Below, piece by piece: positions 1-7,315 of a DNA stretch of 64,000 bases; position 1 is the first letter of the stretch, and every line of letters begins with the position of its first letter. A program made the position numbers and the translations under genes. Source of the stretch: Exiguobacterium sp. J17977. Lineage in GTDB: Bacteria; Bacillota; Bacilli; Exiguobacteriales; Exiguobacteriaceae. The notes beneath the pieces are model-generated. The model had not been told where the DNA came from. It saw nothing but the letters and a program-made list of their open reading frames with translations, and ran no database searches. Where the stretch lies: NCBI RefSeq assembly GCF_018616375.1, contig NZ_JAEQBB010000004.1, positions 248,001 through 312,000 of the forward strand. The letters run 5' to 3'.

Positions 1-638
1 GTCCCTGAATCAAGACCTTTCGTCAATACGGTACGTGAAATCATATCCGGGTTCTCTAAGACGTGTTTATGGTTGTGCTGTGAACCGATCGTCGAGACGA
101 CCCCTTCACCGACACGGGCGATAATCGTCTCTTCTCCGGCACCCCCGACAAGACGGTCGATGTTGGCACGGACCGTGATGCGGGCTTTCGCCTTCACTTC
201 AATCCCGTCCATGGCCACACCGGCGATGAACGGCGTTTCGATGACTTTCGGGTTGACGGACATTTGAACCGCCTCTAACACGTTACGGCCGGCAAGGTCG
301 ATTGCGGCGGCACGTTCAAACGATAATTCGATATCGGCACGGTGGGCCGCAATCAAGGCGTTGACGACACGGTCGACGTTACCGCCGGCCAAGAAGTGAC
401 TCTCGAGCTGGTTCGTGTTCAAGCCGATGCCGGCTTTAACCGCTTTGATGAGCGGGTTGACGATTTTCGACGGGACGACGCGACGGAGTCGCATCCCGAT
501 CAATGTGAAGATCGAGACGTGGACGCCAGCGGCGAACGAGCTGATCCACAGCCCGACCGGTACGAACGTGAAGAATACGGCGAGCGCAATCAATCCTCCA
601 CCTGAGATGAGTAACGTGGTCAATAGTTCTGGTGTCAT
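1..638 (-). CDS. floA: Flotillin-like protein FloA, C-terminal part missing (runs off window)
   Basis: FloA is a membrane scaffold of bacterial lipid-raft-like domains. The first 212 codons are visible. They encode a short N-terminal hydrophobic hairpin, then the SPFH/YqfA-type core with recognisable blocks around [36 protein letters not shown] and [30 protein letters not shown]. The start ATG at 638 overlaps the TGA of nfeD (ATGA) and has an AAGGAGG 8 bases upstream, so the two genes are translationally coupled, as in B. subtilis yqeZ-yqfA. The rest of the gene and the end of the operon lie outside the window. Confidence 0.95.
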   Translation of the reverse strand, partial: MTPELLTTLLISGGGLIALAVFFTFVPVGLWISSFAAGVHVSIFTLIGMRLRRVVPSKIVNPLIKAVKAGIGLNTNQLESHFLAGGNVDRVVNALIAAHRADIELSFERAAAIDLAGRNVLEAVQMSVNPKVIETPFIAGVAMDGIEVKAKARITVRANIDRLVGGAGEETIIARVGEGVVSTIGSQHNHKHVLENPDMISRTVLTKGLDSG

Positions 639-1147
639 TCTGTTACATCCTCCTTCGGCTCTATAAAGCTGCGGACGACAACGCGTCCTGAATCGACTTT
701 ATACACCTGAATTTTAGTTTGCGAATCGAGATAGCTACCTTCTGTCACGACATCAATCCGTTCTCCGTCAATCTCAGCGGTACCCGCCGGGCGAAGCGGC
801 GTCAACGTGACCCCGACTTTCCCGAGCAACCGTTTGCGGTCATCGTGAGACAGATATCCTTTGTCTGATGACGTCGAATCGGTCAAAATCAAGCCTTTAT
901 ACATGAGCGAACGATTGGATTGCAGGCGGCGATATGCCCAAAACCCGAGTCCAGCGACGATGGCCGTGGCCAACCCAAGTGACAACCATAGTTGCCCGAT
1001 GGTGGCACCCGCCATAATCAAACTGGCGACGACCGCACCAATCCCAAGCACGCCGAACAATCCAAAACCGGCAACGAACACTTCAATTCCTAGAAGGACG
1101 ATTCCGACAAAAAACACCGTCAGAATCACTCCGAGACCAAATGTCAT
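635..1147 (-). CDS. NfeD-family membrane protein, short form (YqeZ-like)
   Basis: The 170-residue protein has about three hydrophobic segments in residues 1-70, a basic linker (YRRLQSNRS) and a C-terminal OB-fold NfeD domain (about 100-165; [21 protein letters not shown]). NfeD proteins partner with flotillins, and floA follows with a 4-base overlap. B. subtilis YqeZ is a long form with an N-terminal ClpP-like serine protease domain. That domain is absent here, so this copy can only be the membrane/OB scaffold. An ECF-type promoter lies about 50-75 bases upstream. Confidence 0.9.
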   Translation of the reverse strand: MTFGLGVILTVFFVGIVLLGIEVFVAGFGLFGVLGIGAVVASLIMAGATIGQLWLSLGLATAIVAGLGFWAYRRLQSNRSLMYKGLILTDSTSSDKGYLSHDDRKRLLGKVGVTLTPLRPAGTAEIDGERIDVVTEGSYLDSQTKIQVYKVDSGRVVVRSFIEPKEDVTE

Positions 1148-1198
1148 CGTATTGCTACCCCCTTCCGAGTTACAAAGCTACCTCTTATCTCTAGTGTA

Positions 1199-1224
1199 TA
1201 CGAAACAAGTTCGCTTTTGGTTTC
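1199..1224 (-). promoter_or_regulatory. ECF (SigW-like) promoter of nfeD-floA
   Basis: On the minus strand a GAAAC -35 core (1224-1220) and a CGTA -10 (1202-1199) are separated by 17 bases. This resembles the SigW class (TGAAAC / CGTA) that drives yqeZ-yqfA in B. subtilis. The first base of the -35 is C instead of T. The second flotillin operon carries the same architecture at 36929-36955. Confidence 0.7.
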
Positions 1225-1231
1225 GGAATAC

Positions 1232-1278
1232 GCAAAAAAAGACAGAAACTTTTGGTTTGACCCAAAAATCTCTGTCTC
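1232..1278 (-). terminator. Intrinsic terminator of the rpsU-yqeY unit
   Basis: On the minus strand a long hairpin (arms 1262-1277 and 1240-1255) is followed by a run of seven T. It lies just after the yqeY stop and separates that gene from the ECF promoter of nfeD-floA. Confidence 0.85.
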
Positions 1279-1283
1279 TCTCA

Positions 1284-1733
1284 TTAATTCGTCAATTGTT
1301 GTTTGACAATGCGGTTCACAAGACCACCGTCTGCCTTGCCTTTAACTTGAGGCATGACGACGCCCATCACCTTACCCATATCCGACGGGCCGGTAGCATT
1401 CGTTTGAGCAATAGCTGCTTTCACGATCGCCGTGACTTCATCTTCAGAAAGTTGTTCAGGCATATAGGCCTCTAGTACGACAATCTCGTCAGCTACTTTA
1501 GAAGCAAGGTCTTCACGACCAGCGCTTTCGAATTCTCGGAGGGAGTCTCTGCGCTGTTTCATCTCTCGGTTGAGCACCGTGAGTTCCTCTTCCTCAGTTA
1601 GATCTTGTCGACCAAATTTGATGGCCTCATTTTGGAGCGACGCTTTGACCATCCGGATCGTCGTAAGACGATCTTTCTGTTTCGCGCGCATGGCTTGCTT
1701 CATGTCGTCCGTCAAGCGTTCTTGAAGACTCAT
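1284..1733 (-). CDS. yqeY: GatB/YqeY domain protein
   Basis: This is a 149-residue all-helical protein of the YqeY family, which resembles the tail domain of the GatB subunit of tRNA amidotransferase. Typical blocks are LKQAMRAKDK-like ([20 protein letters not shown]), [26 protein letters not shown] and a C-terminal [14 protein letters not shown]. It begins 33 bases after rpsU, as in other Bacilli, so the two probably share the rpsU promoter. A role in tRNA charging is suggested by the fold only; the physiological function is not established. Confidence 0.92.
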   Translation of the reverse strand: MSLQERLTDDMKQAMRAKQKDRLTTIRMVKASLQNEAIKFGRQDLTEEEELTVLNREMKQRRDSLREFESAGREDLASKVADEIVVLEAYMPEQLSEDEVTAIVKAAIAQTNATGPSDMGKVMGVVMPQVKGKADGGLVNRIVKQQLTN

Positions 1734-1766
1734 GAGCTAACACCCTCTCTACAAATGAAACTGAAA

Positions 1767-1940
1767 TTAGAATTTCTTACGCTTACGCGCAGCTTCTGAT
1801 TTCAATTTACGTTTTACGCTTGGCTTTTCGTAGTGACGACGTTTGCGAACTTCGGCAAGAGTGCCATCTTTCGAAACACCGCGTTTGAAACGACGAAGAG
1901 CGTCTTCAAGCGATTCGTTTTTACGGACACGAGTTTCCAC
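1767..1940 (-). CDS. rpsU: Ribosomal protein bS21
   Basis: A 57-residue, strongly basic small-subunit protein with the S21 signature ([15 protein letters not shown]) and a lysine/arginine tail. A longer reading frame extends upstream to 1994, but the start chosen is the GTG at 1940: it has AGGGAGG 8 bases upstream and gives the normal S21 length. The product acts at the anti-Shine-Dalgarno end of 16S rRNA. It is followed by yqeY on the same transcript. Confidence 0.95.
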   Translation of the reverse strand: METRVRKNESLEDALRRFKRGVSKDGTLAEVRKRRHYEKPSVKRKLKSEAARKRKKF

Positions 1941-1976
1941 TAGTTTTCCCTCCCTCCGAATTACACGACTAAGGAA

Positions 1977-2028
1977 ACGTGTTTCACACGTCATAACATA
2001 TTATAGTGAAAGTAAGACGTGCGGTCAA
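1977..2028 (-). promoter_or_regulatory. SigA promoter and 5'-end hairpin of rpsU
   Basis: On the minus strand TTGACC (2028-2023), a 17-base spacer and TATAAT (2005-2000) form a near-consensus SigA promoter. The predicted transcript would begin close to a small perfect hairpin, ACGTGT-gaa-ACACGT (1991-1977), placing a stem at the 5' end of the rpsU message. Such stems often stabilise mRNA; that role here is inference. Confidence 0.85.
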
Positions 2029-2038
2029 CTACTAGTTA

Positions 2039-2704
2039 TTAATAGTCGCTGTCTGAACGTCCGCCTGTGACGATGGCGATTCCAGCTGATGCGCCGATGC
2101 GCGTCGCGCCAGCATCGATCATCGCTTGTGCGCCTTCGAAATCACGTACGCCGCCCGAAGCTTTAACGCCGAGATCTGGTCCGACCGTCTCACGCATGAG
2201 GCGGATGTCTTCTACGGTCGCGCCGCCTGTCGAGAAGCCTGTCGACGTTTTCACGAAGTCTGCGCCTGCTTTGACTGAAAGCTCAGCCGCTTTTTTGATT
2301 TCTTCTTTTGTAAGGAGGCACGTCTCGAAGATGACTTTGACGAGCGTCCCGTTCGCGGCTTCGACGACAGCACGGATATCGCGCTCGACGAGGTCGAAGT
2401 CGCCGTCTTTCATGGCGCCGATGTTGATGACCATATCGATTTCGTCTGCACCGTTTGCAATCGCGTCTTTTGTTTCGAACGCTTTCACTTCTGGCGTGTT
2501 GGCTCCGAGCGGGAAGCCGATGACCGTACATACTTTGACGTCATCATCTGATTTGAGTTGTTCCGCCGCGTACTTCACCCAAGTCGGGTTGACACAGACG
2601 CTAGCGAATTTATATTCGAGCGCCTCGGCACATAGTTTCGTGACTTGATCTTTCGTTGTTTCGGCCTTCAAGGCTGTGTGGTCGATATAGCGTGCTAATT
2701 CCAT
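2039..2704 (-). CDS. deoC: Deoxyribose-phosphate aldolase
   Basis: A class I aldolase that cleaves 2-deoxyribose 5-phosphate to acetaldehyde and glyceraldehyde 3-phosphate in deoxynucleoside catabolism. The 221 residues show the TIM-barrel motifs [22 protein letters not shown], the KVIFET strand and the Schiff-base segment [14 protein letters not shown], with a second lysine in [10 protein letters not shown]. The start ATG at 2704 follows GGAGG; the frame remains open further upstream but lacks a ribosome site there. It stands alone, without deoxyribonucleoside kinase or phosphorylase genes beside it. Two tandem operator-like repeats lie in its leader. Confidence 0.95.
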   Translation of the reverse strand: MELARYIDHTALKAETTKDQVTKLCAEALEYKFASVCVNPTWVKYAAEQLKSDDDVKVCTVIGFPLGANTPEVKAFETKDAIANGADEIDMVINIGAMKDGDFDLVERDIRAVVEAANGTLVKVIFETCLLTKEEIKKAAELSVKAGADFVKTSTGFSTGGATVEDIRLMRETVGPDLGVKASGGVRDFEGAQAMIDAGATRIGASAGIAIVTGGRSDSDY

Positions 2705-2729
2705 CGTATAATTCCTCCTCTGATGTATC

Positions 2730-2754
2730 GGTCTGACATATAGGTCTGACATCT
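2730..2754 (-). promoter_or_regulatory. Tandem 10-bp repeats in the deoC leader (candidate operator)
   Basis: On the plus strand GGTCTGACAT occurs at 2730-2739 and again at 2743-2752, 13 bases apart. The second copy extends to GGTCTGACATCT (2743-2754), and the same 12-mer occurs upstream of the nucleoside-type lipoprotein gene at 34329-34340. The repeats lie between a GATAAT-like -10 (around 2760) and the deoC ribosome site, a position suited to repression. The core GTC-T-GAC is self-complementary. Confidence 0.55.
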
Positions 2755-2795
2755 AACATATTATCATGTTTTCTTGAAATGTAACAGCTTTCAAT

Positions 2796-3683
2796 TTAGA
2801 CGAGTTGACGACGTTTTCGCGTCTGCACCCAACTATTCCAACTAAAGAAGAAAATGGCAATCCATATACATGTGAACGCAAAAATGTGATAGCCCGTGAA
2901 CGGTTCATTATAGAGGATGACCCCGATCGCGAGACTGAGCGTCGGTGCGATGAATTGAAGAAACCCGACGAGCGTGAACGGGATATGTTGCGCCCCGTAC
3001 CCGAACAAAAGGAGCGGCAACGCCGTCATCACGCCTGTCCCGACCAAGGCCACCCAAATGACCGGTTCGGTCGTCATCGTCAATCCACCCTGCGACGTCT
3101 GCCAACCCAAGAATATGATGGCGACCGGCACGACCGCGAGCGTCTCGATGCCGAGGCTGACCGTCGAGGCGAGCGGACGGCGTTTCTTCACCATCCCATA
3201 AAACCCGAACGTACTGGCCAGGATGAACGCGATCCACGGGAACGACCCATACCCGAACGTCAAGACGAGCACGCCGATTGCTGCCACGATCACCGCCAGC
3301 CATTGCACTCGATTTAATGATTCCCGAAAAACAAGCACACCTAACACCATGCTCACGAGCGGATTGATGTAATAGCCGAGTGACGCTTCGATGATATAAC
3401 CGTGATTGACCGCCCATATGTAGACGAACCAGTTGGCACTGACGATGAAACCGTTCAACATGAAGGCGTTCCGCGTCGCCCGGTGCCGGAGCGCATAGTT
3501 GAACTCGGTCCACTGCTTCGTCCATCTCAAGACGAGTAAGATGAAGAGGAACGACCAGACGATGCGATGGGCCAAGATTTGACCGCTCGGTATTTCCTGC
3601 AAAAACTTCCAATAAATAGGTAGGACGCCCCACATGACGTAGGCCCCGACCGTCGGCATGACGCCTTTGTTCACTCTGTTCAC
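2796..3683 (-). CDS. rarD: RarD-type EamA-family permease
   Basis: About ten hydrophobic segments make up a 295-residue protein of the drug/metabolite transporter superfamily. The RarD hallmark WGVLPIYWKFL is near the N-terminus, and HRIVWSFLFI and the C-terminal half (GVILYNEPF) also match RarD-type members. RarD proteins are annotated as chloramphenicol-sensitivity proteins, but their real substrates are unknown. The GTG at 3683 is taken as the start; a GTG three codons later and an ATG at codon 9 are alternatives. It stands alone between deoC and the mccB terminator. Confidence 0.85.
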   Translation of the reverse strand: MNRVNKGVMPTVGAYVMWGVLPIYWKFLQEIPSGQILAHRIVWSFLFILLVLRWTKQWTEFNYALRHRATRNAFMLNGFIVSANWFVYIWAVNHGYIIEASLGYYINPLVSMVLGVLVFRESLNRVQWLAVIVAAIGVLVLTFGYGSFPWIAFILASTFGFYGMVKKRRPLASTVSLGIETLAVVPVAIIFLGWQTSQGGLTMTTEPVIWVALVGTGVMTALPLLLFGYGAQHIPFTLVGFLQFIAPTLSLAIGVILYNEPFTGYHIFAFTCIWIAIFFFSWNSWVQTRKRRQLV

Positions 3684-3760
3684 CCGCTCTCATTATCAAT
3701 TATCGTCAGTGTAGTCGATGCGATTAGGACATTCAAGCGAATTCTTTCGCCTTCGGCACG

Positions 3761-3790
3761 ACAAAAGAGGTGCGCTCGCGAGCGCACCTC
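3761..3790 (-). terminator. Terminator of the yrrT-luxS-mccAB operon
   Basis: A perfect 24-base palindrome (3767-3790, GAGGTGCGCTCG plus its complement) is followed on the minus strand by TTTTGT. It lies 15 bases after the mccB stop. Confidence 0.9.
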
Positions 3791-3805
3791 GAATCACTAT
3801 GCAGC

Positions 3806-4963
3806 TTAGTTCGGAATCGTCGCCACGGCCGCGAGCGCCTGTTCCAAATCTTCAATCAAATCTTGGACATCTTCGAGGCCGACCGAGATGCGGACAAGTC
3901 CGTCCGTAATCCCGAGCTCGAGACGTCGTTCCGCCGGGATAGACGCATGCGTCATCCGGGCCGGGACGCTAATCAAGCTCTCGACCGCGCCGAGACTCTC
4001 GGCGAGCGTGAAGTACTTCGTCTTCGCGACGACGAGTTCCGCCGCCTCGGCTGAACCGACGTCGAAGGCGATCATGCCACCGAAGCCGCGTGCCTGCGAC
4101 AAGTGCACCCGCTTCGCTTCTTCGCTGCCGACGCTCGGATGCAGGACACGGCTGACGGCTTCATGCTTCGTCAAATAGTCGACGAGGGCGAGCGCGTTCG
4201 CTTCAATCTCTTCCATGCGGACCGCGAGCGTCTTAATGCCACGGACGACGAGGAAGCTGTCTTGTGGACCGAGTACCGCACCGACTGAGTTTTGCAGAAA
4301 CGCCAAGCGCTCCCCGAGTTCTTCCGTGCGGGCGACGACGAGACCGGCGACGACGTCGCTATGGCCGCCTAAATATTTCGTGGCGCTATGAAGCACGTAG
4401 TCCGCCCCGAGTTCGATCGGGTTTTGGAAATACGGAGTCATGAACGTGTTGTCGACGACGAACAGGACGTCCGTCTCGTCGGCGATGGCGCGGATGAGGC
4501 GCATATCGGTCACGTTCAACAACGGGTTCGTCGGCGTCTCGACGTAAATCATTTTCGTGTTCGGCTGGAGCGCTTCGCGGACCGCTTGCGTATCGGCCGT
4601 ATCGACAAAAGTTGCCTCCAAGCCAAGTGATTGAAATACTCGATTGAATACACGGTACGTTCCCCCATATACGTCAGAACCGACGATGACGTGGTCCCCT
4701 GATTTCATTAACATTAAAATCGTCGAGATGGCTGCCATCCCAGAACCGAACGCAAATCCGCTGGCACCGCCCTCGATATCGGCGATGAGCGTCTCAAGTG
4801 CCGTCCGTGTCGGGTTGGCCGTCCGCGAATATTCATACCCTTCACGGAGGTTGCCGATGCCGTCCTGCTTATACGTGCTCGTCTGATAAATCGGTGGTGT
4901 GACGGCTCCTGTCAACGGGTCCGTCGTTTTACCGCCGTGAATGAGTGCTGTTTTTGTACGCAT
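3806..4963 (-). CDS. mccB: Cystathionine gamma-lyase / homocysteine gamma-lyase (MccB type)
   Basis: A PLP enzyme of the Cys/Met-metabolism family, 385 residues. The PLP lysine is K196 in LHSATKYLGGHSDV. Other motifs are YSRTANPTR, GSGMAAIS, YVETPTNPLL and the C-terminal RISVGLEDVQDLIEDL. It is the second step of reverse transsulfuration, splitting cystathionine to cysteine. The assignment over MetB or MetC rests on the upstream mccA partner, with which it overlaps by 35 bases; its ribosome site lies inside mccA. It is the last gene of the operon. Confidence 0.9.
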   Translation of the reverse strand: MRTKTALIHGGKTTDPLTGAVTPPIYQTSTYKQDGIGNLREGYEYSRTANPTRTALETLIADIEGGASGFAFGSGMAAISTILMLMKSGDHVIVGSDVYGGTYRVFNRVFQSLGLEATFVDTADTQAVREALQPNTKMIYVETPTNPLLNVTDMRLIRAIADETDVLFVVDNTFMTPYFQNPIELGADYVLHSATKYLGGHSDVVAGLVVARTEELGERLAFLQNSVGAVLGPQDSFLVVRGIKTLAVRMEEIEANALALVDYLTKHEAVSRVLHPSVGSEEAKRVHLSQARGFGGMIAFDVGSAEAAELVVAKTKYFTLAESLGAVESLISVPARMTHASIPAERRLELGITDGLVRISVGLEDVQDLIEDLEQALAAVATIPN

Positions 4964-5867
4964 ATTCTGCCTCCTTGACTATTCCTTGACTTAAATAACG
5001 TTCAACGCTGTCCGGTAAAATCGTCACGATGACCCCTTCCGTCATCTTGGCCGCTTCTTGCACGCATGCCGCGATGGCCGCGCCGGACGAACTTCCGACG
5101 AGCAAGCCTTCTTGCTTGGCCAGATGCGCGACGTAATAGAACGCTTCTTCGTCTGTAATCGTATAAATCCCGTCGACGAGGTCGCGCGGCAAGAACGCCG
5201 GCCACGACTCGACACCGATGCCTTCGGTCTTGTGGGGGCCAGGAGCGCCGCCATTTAAAATCGACCCTTCCGGCTCGACGACGATCGTCTTCGTCCCGTT
5301 CGGCCGCAACTTACTGGCGACACCCGTGAACGTACCGCCTGAACCGGCACCGGCGACGAACACATCGATGTGCGGGAGGTCGGCCTGAAGCTCGAGCGCG
5401 AGCGTGTCGACGTACGCGTCCGGATTGTCCGGATTCGAGAACTGTTCCGGCACATAGGCATCATGTTCGATGGCGAGCTCTTTTGCTCGAGCGATGGCGC
5501 CTTTCATCCCGAGCTCCGTCGGCGTATTAACGACGGTCGCCCCGAGGAGCCTCATGAGCGCTTGCTTCTCTTGACTGAACTTCTCCGGGGTAACGGTCAA
5601 TAATGTGATGCCGTGACGCTGACAGGCGAGCGCGAGCCCGATTCCGGTATTCCCGGCCGTCGGTTCGACGACCGTTCCCCCTCGTTCGAGTTGTCCCCGT
5701 TCAAGCGCCCGTTCAATCAATTGCAGACCGAGCCGGTCCTTGACGCTTCCGCCCGGGTTCATCATCTCGAGCTTGCCGTATACTTTGACACCCGGAGGCA
5801 CCGGTAACGTCCGTAATTCGAGAAGAGGCGTCTCCCCAATCAATTCATAGACGCTTTGGACAATCAT
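4929..5867 (-). CDS. mccA: Cystathionine beta-synthase-type, O-acetylserine-dependent (MccA)
   Basis: A fold-type II PLP enzyme of 312 residues from the cysteine synthase family. The PLP lysine is K43 in NPGGSVKDR; EPTAGNTGIGLA binds substrate and GAGSGGTFTG holds the phosphate. By family and context (yrrT, luxS, mccB) it is the MccA/YrhA type that condenses homocysteine with O-acetylserine to cystathionine rather than a sulfide-using CysK; sequence alone does not exclude CysK activity. Its start touches the luxS stop (TAAATG). Confidence 0.87.
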   Translation of the reverse strand: MIVQSVYELIGETPLLELRTLPVPPGVKVYGKLEMMNPGGSVKDRLGLQLIERALERGQLERGGTVVEPTAGNTGIGLALACQRHGITLLTVTPEKFSQEKQALMRLLGATVVNTPTELGMKGAIARAKELAIEHDAYVPEQFSNPDNPDAYVDTLALELQADLPHIDVFVAGAGSGGTFTGVASKLRPNGTKTIVVEPEGSILNGGAPGPHKTEGIGVESWPAFLPRDLVDGIYTITDEEAFYYVAHLAKQEGLLVGSSSGAAIAACVQEAAKMTEGVIVTILPDSVERYLSQGIVKEAEYAYKNSTHSRR

Positions 5868-6335
5868 TTACGCTTCGTCCTTGAAGATGATGTGCCACTC
5901 GTCACGCTTAGCGAGCATGTCGGCCGCGAGCTTTTTCGCGCCCTCAAAATCATGATGGTTCGCGCTTCCGCATTGAATCGGGTTTTGCGCCGGTAACTCC
6001 GTCGCATTTGCTGCGTCGCGAAGTGTCGCTTCGACGAGGTCGAGCATCGCTTCGTAATCGCCATCGTTCAGCATCGTCCAATAGAAGCCTGTCTGGCAAC
6101 CCATCGGCGAGACGTCGATGATTTGATTCGAGTGGCTGCGGCTGTTCTCGGCAATCAAGTGCTCGAGCGAATGGACGGCGCGCATCGGCATGAGCCCTTC
6201 GTTCGGTTGAATGAAACGAATATCATATTTATAAATCGTATCGGCCGTCCCTTTCTTCACTCCGGCTAAACGGACGTAAGGCGCTTGTACTTTTGTATGG
6301 TCTAAATTAAAACTTTCGACTTTATAACTTTTCAT
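5868..6335 (-). CDS. luxS: S-ribosylhomocysteine lyase LuxS
   Basis: LuxS splits S-ribosylhomocysteine into homocysteine and the autoinducer-2 precursor DPD. The 155 residues carry the metal site HSLEH (H55, H59) with C122 in NPIQCGS, and the catalytic cysteine C80 in MGCQTGFY. It overlaps yrrT by 4 bases and abuts mccA, so methyl-cycle homocysteine is handed directly to reverse transsulfuration. The enzyme that feeds it, MtnN (Pfs), is encoded in this operon in B. subtilis but is not in this window. Confidence 0.97.
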   Translation of the reverse strand: MKSYKVESFNLDHTKVQAPYVRLAGVKKGTADTIYKYDIRFIQPNEGLMPMRAVHSLEHLIAENSRSHSNQIIDVSPMGCQTGFYWTMLNDGDYEAMLDLVEATLRDAANATELPAQNPIQCGSANHHDFEGAKKLAADMLAKRDEWHIIFKDEA

Positions 6336-6976
6336 GATTGCGTTCCTCCTGTTTGTTTTGTGGCCACAACGAGCCAGACGAATTTATTTTTTTGCGTAAG
6401 AGTGACCGTATAACCGTTCGCTTCGAGCATCGCTTGAATCGTCTGCGTATACGGATAAAACTCTCGATTCAAATCTTCAAGTAAATCGGTATAGCCGTTC
6501 GCTTCGGCCCAATCCAAGATGTCCCGTTTCGCCGCTTGCGAGGCGAACATCGTATCGAGCAAGACGAAGCGCGGGGCGTCGAGATTTTCGACATAACTGC
6601 GAATCGCCATCCGCTTCTCGTCATCCGTCAAATGATGGAACGCATAAGACGACACAATCGTATCGACGGATTTGTCCGTCGGATAGTTCATAAAGTCACC
6701 GTCGACGATATCAAGATGCAACTTTTCAGCCGCGATGGCCCGCATCTCCGGTGACGGTTCAACCGAAATCAATTCGTGCCTCTCCAAGATTTTTGCGCTC
6801 AAGTTCCCTGTCCCGCTCCCGAATTCCATGACCCGGCCTTCTAATTGATCGACGACGTCATTGAGCATCGTCTCGTATCCAGCGAACACTTCCCGATACT
6901 GTTCGTCATGTCCCGTCACGGTCGCATCATATTCTGACGCCCATTCTTTAAAAATGTCCATGAATTGTAATCCCAT
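6332..6976 (-). CDS. yrrT: SAM-dependent methyltransferase YrrT
   Basis: A 214-residue class I methyltransferase with motif I VMEFGSGTGNLS (about 49-60), the acidic end of strand 2 (SVEPSPEM) and motif SSYAFHHLTDDEK. It heads the operon yrrT-luxS-mccA-mccB; in B. subtilis yrrT heads the equivalent mtnN-mccA-mccB operon controlled by CymR. The substrate is unknown. The start ATG at 6976 follows GAGGTG. No SAM-I riboswitch is visible upstream. Confidence 0.88.
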   Translation of the reverse strand: MGLQFMDIFKEWASEYDATVTGHDEQYREVFAGYETMLNDVVDQLEGRVMEFGSGTGNLSAKILERHELISVEPSPEMRAIAAEKLHLDIVDGDFMNYPTDKSVDTIVSSYAFHHLTDDEKRMAIRSYVENLDAPRFVLLDTMFASQAAKRDILDWAEANGYTDLLEDLNREFYPYTQTIQAMLEANGYTVTLTQKNKFVWLVVATKQTGGTQS

Positions 6977-7315
6977 GCTGTCACCTCATTATCTTTATTC
7001 CGACTATATCGATAAGTTTTATATGATTTATCTACTACAGACTTTATCAACTTCCGGACAAAATCTCAAGTGAATTGCCCATTTAGTTCACAAAGAGATT
7101 GATTTTGTATCTTATTCCAATCAAAACATCAAGAAATGAGAAAAGACCTATCCACATGCTGACATGGATAGGTCAAAAGTAATTGTCAGAATCTTTTAAT
7201 TTGTTCAAATTCATTACCCTATCGTTTAAAAAATAAGGAGAATTTCAGGTTAATATCCGCTATCATTTTCCACAAATGGATTTATTTTTTCAAAAAACGA
7301 TTGGAGGATACTAAA
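6977..7315. other. Divergent intergenic region yrrT / protease
   Basis: This 339-base A+T-rich stretch separates the minus-strand yrrT operon from the plus-strand protease gene. No gene of credible length was found. It contains one strong hairpin (7145-7174) with a T-run in the minus orientation. I could not define a convincing -35/-10 pair for either flanking gene. Confidence 0.6.
7137..7174 (-). terminator. Terminator-like hairpin upstream of yrrT
   Basis: GACCTATCC (7145-7153) pairs with GGATAGGTC (7166-7174). On the minus strand the stem is followed by TTTTCTCATTTC; on the plus strand no T-run follows. It lies about 170 bases upstream of yrrT and downstream of no minus-strand gene, so it may be a leader attenuator or the end of a short antisense or small RNA. 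Confidence 0.55.

Noticed and set aside
6977-7140. SAM-I riboswitch or CymR site upstream of yrrT
   Set aside because: No SAM-I core motifs are present. A TAAAAC...GGAATA pair near 6999-7023 resembles half of a CymR site, but the spacing is several bases too long.
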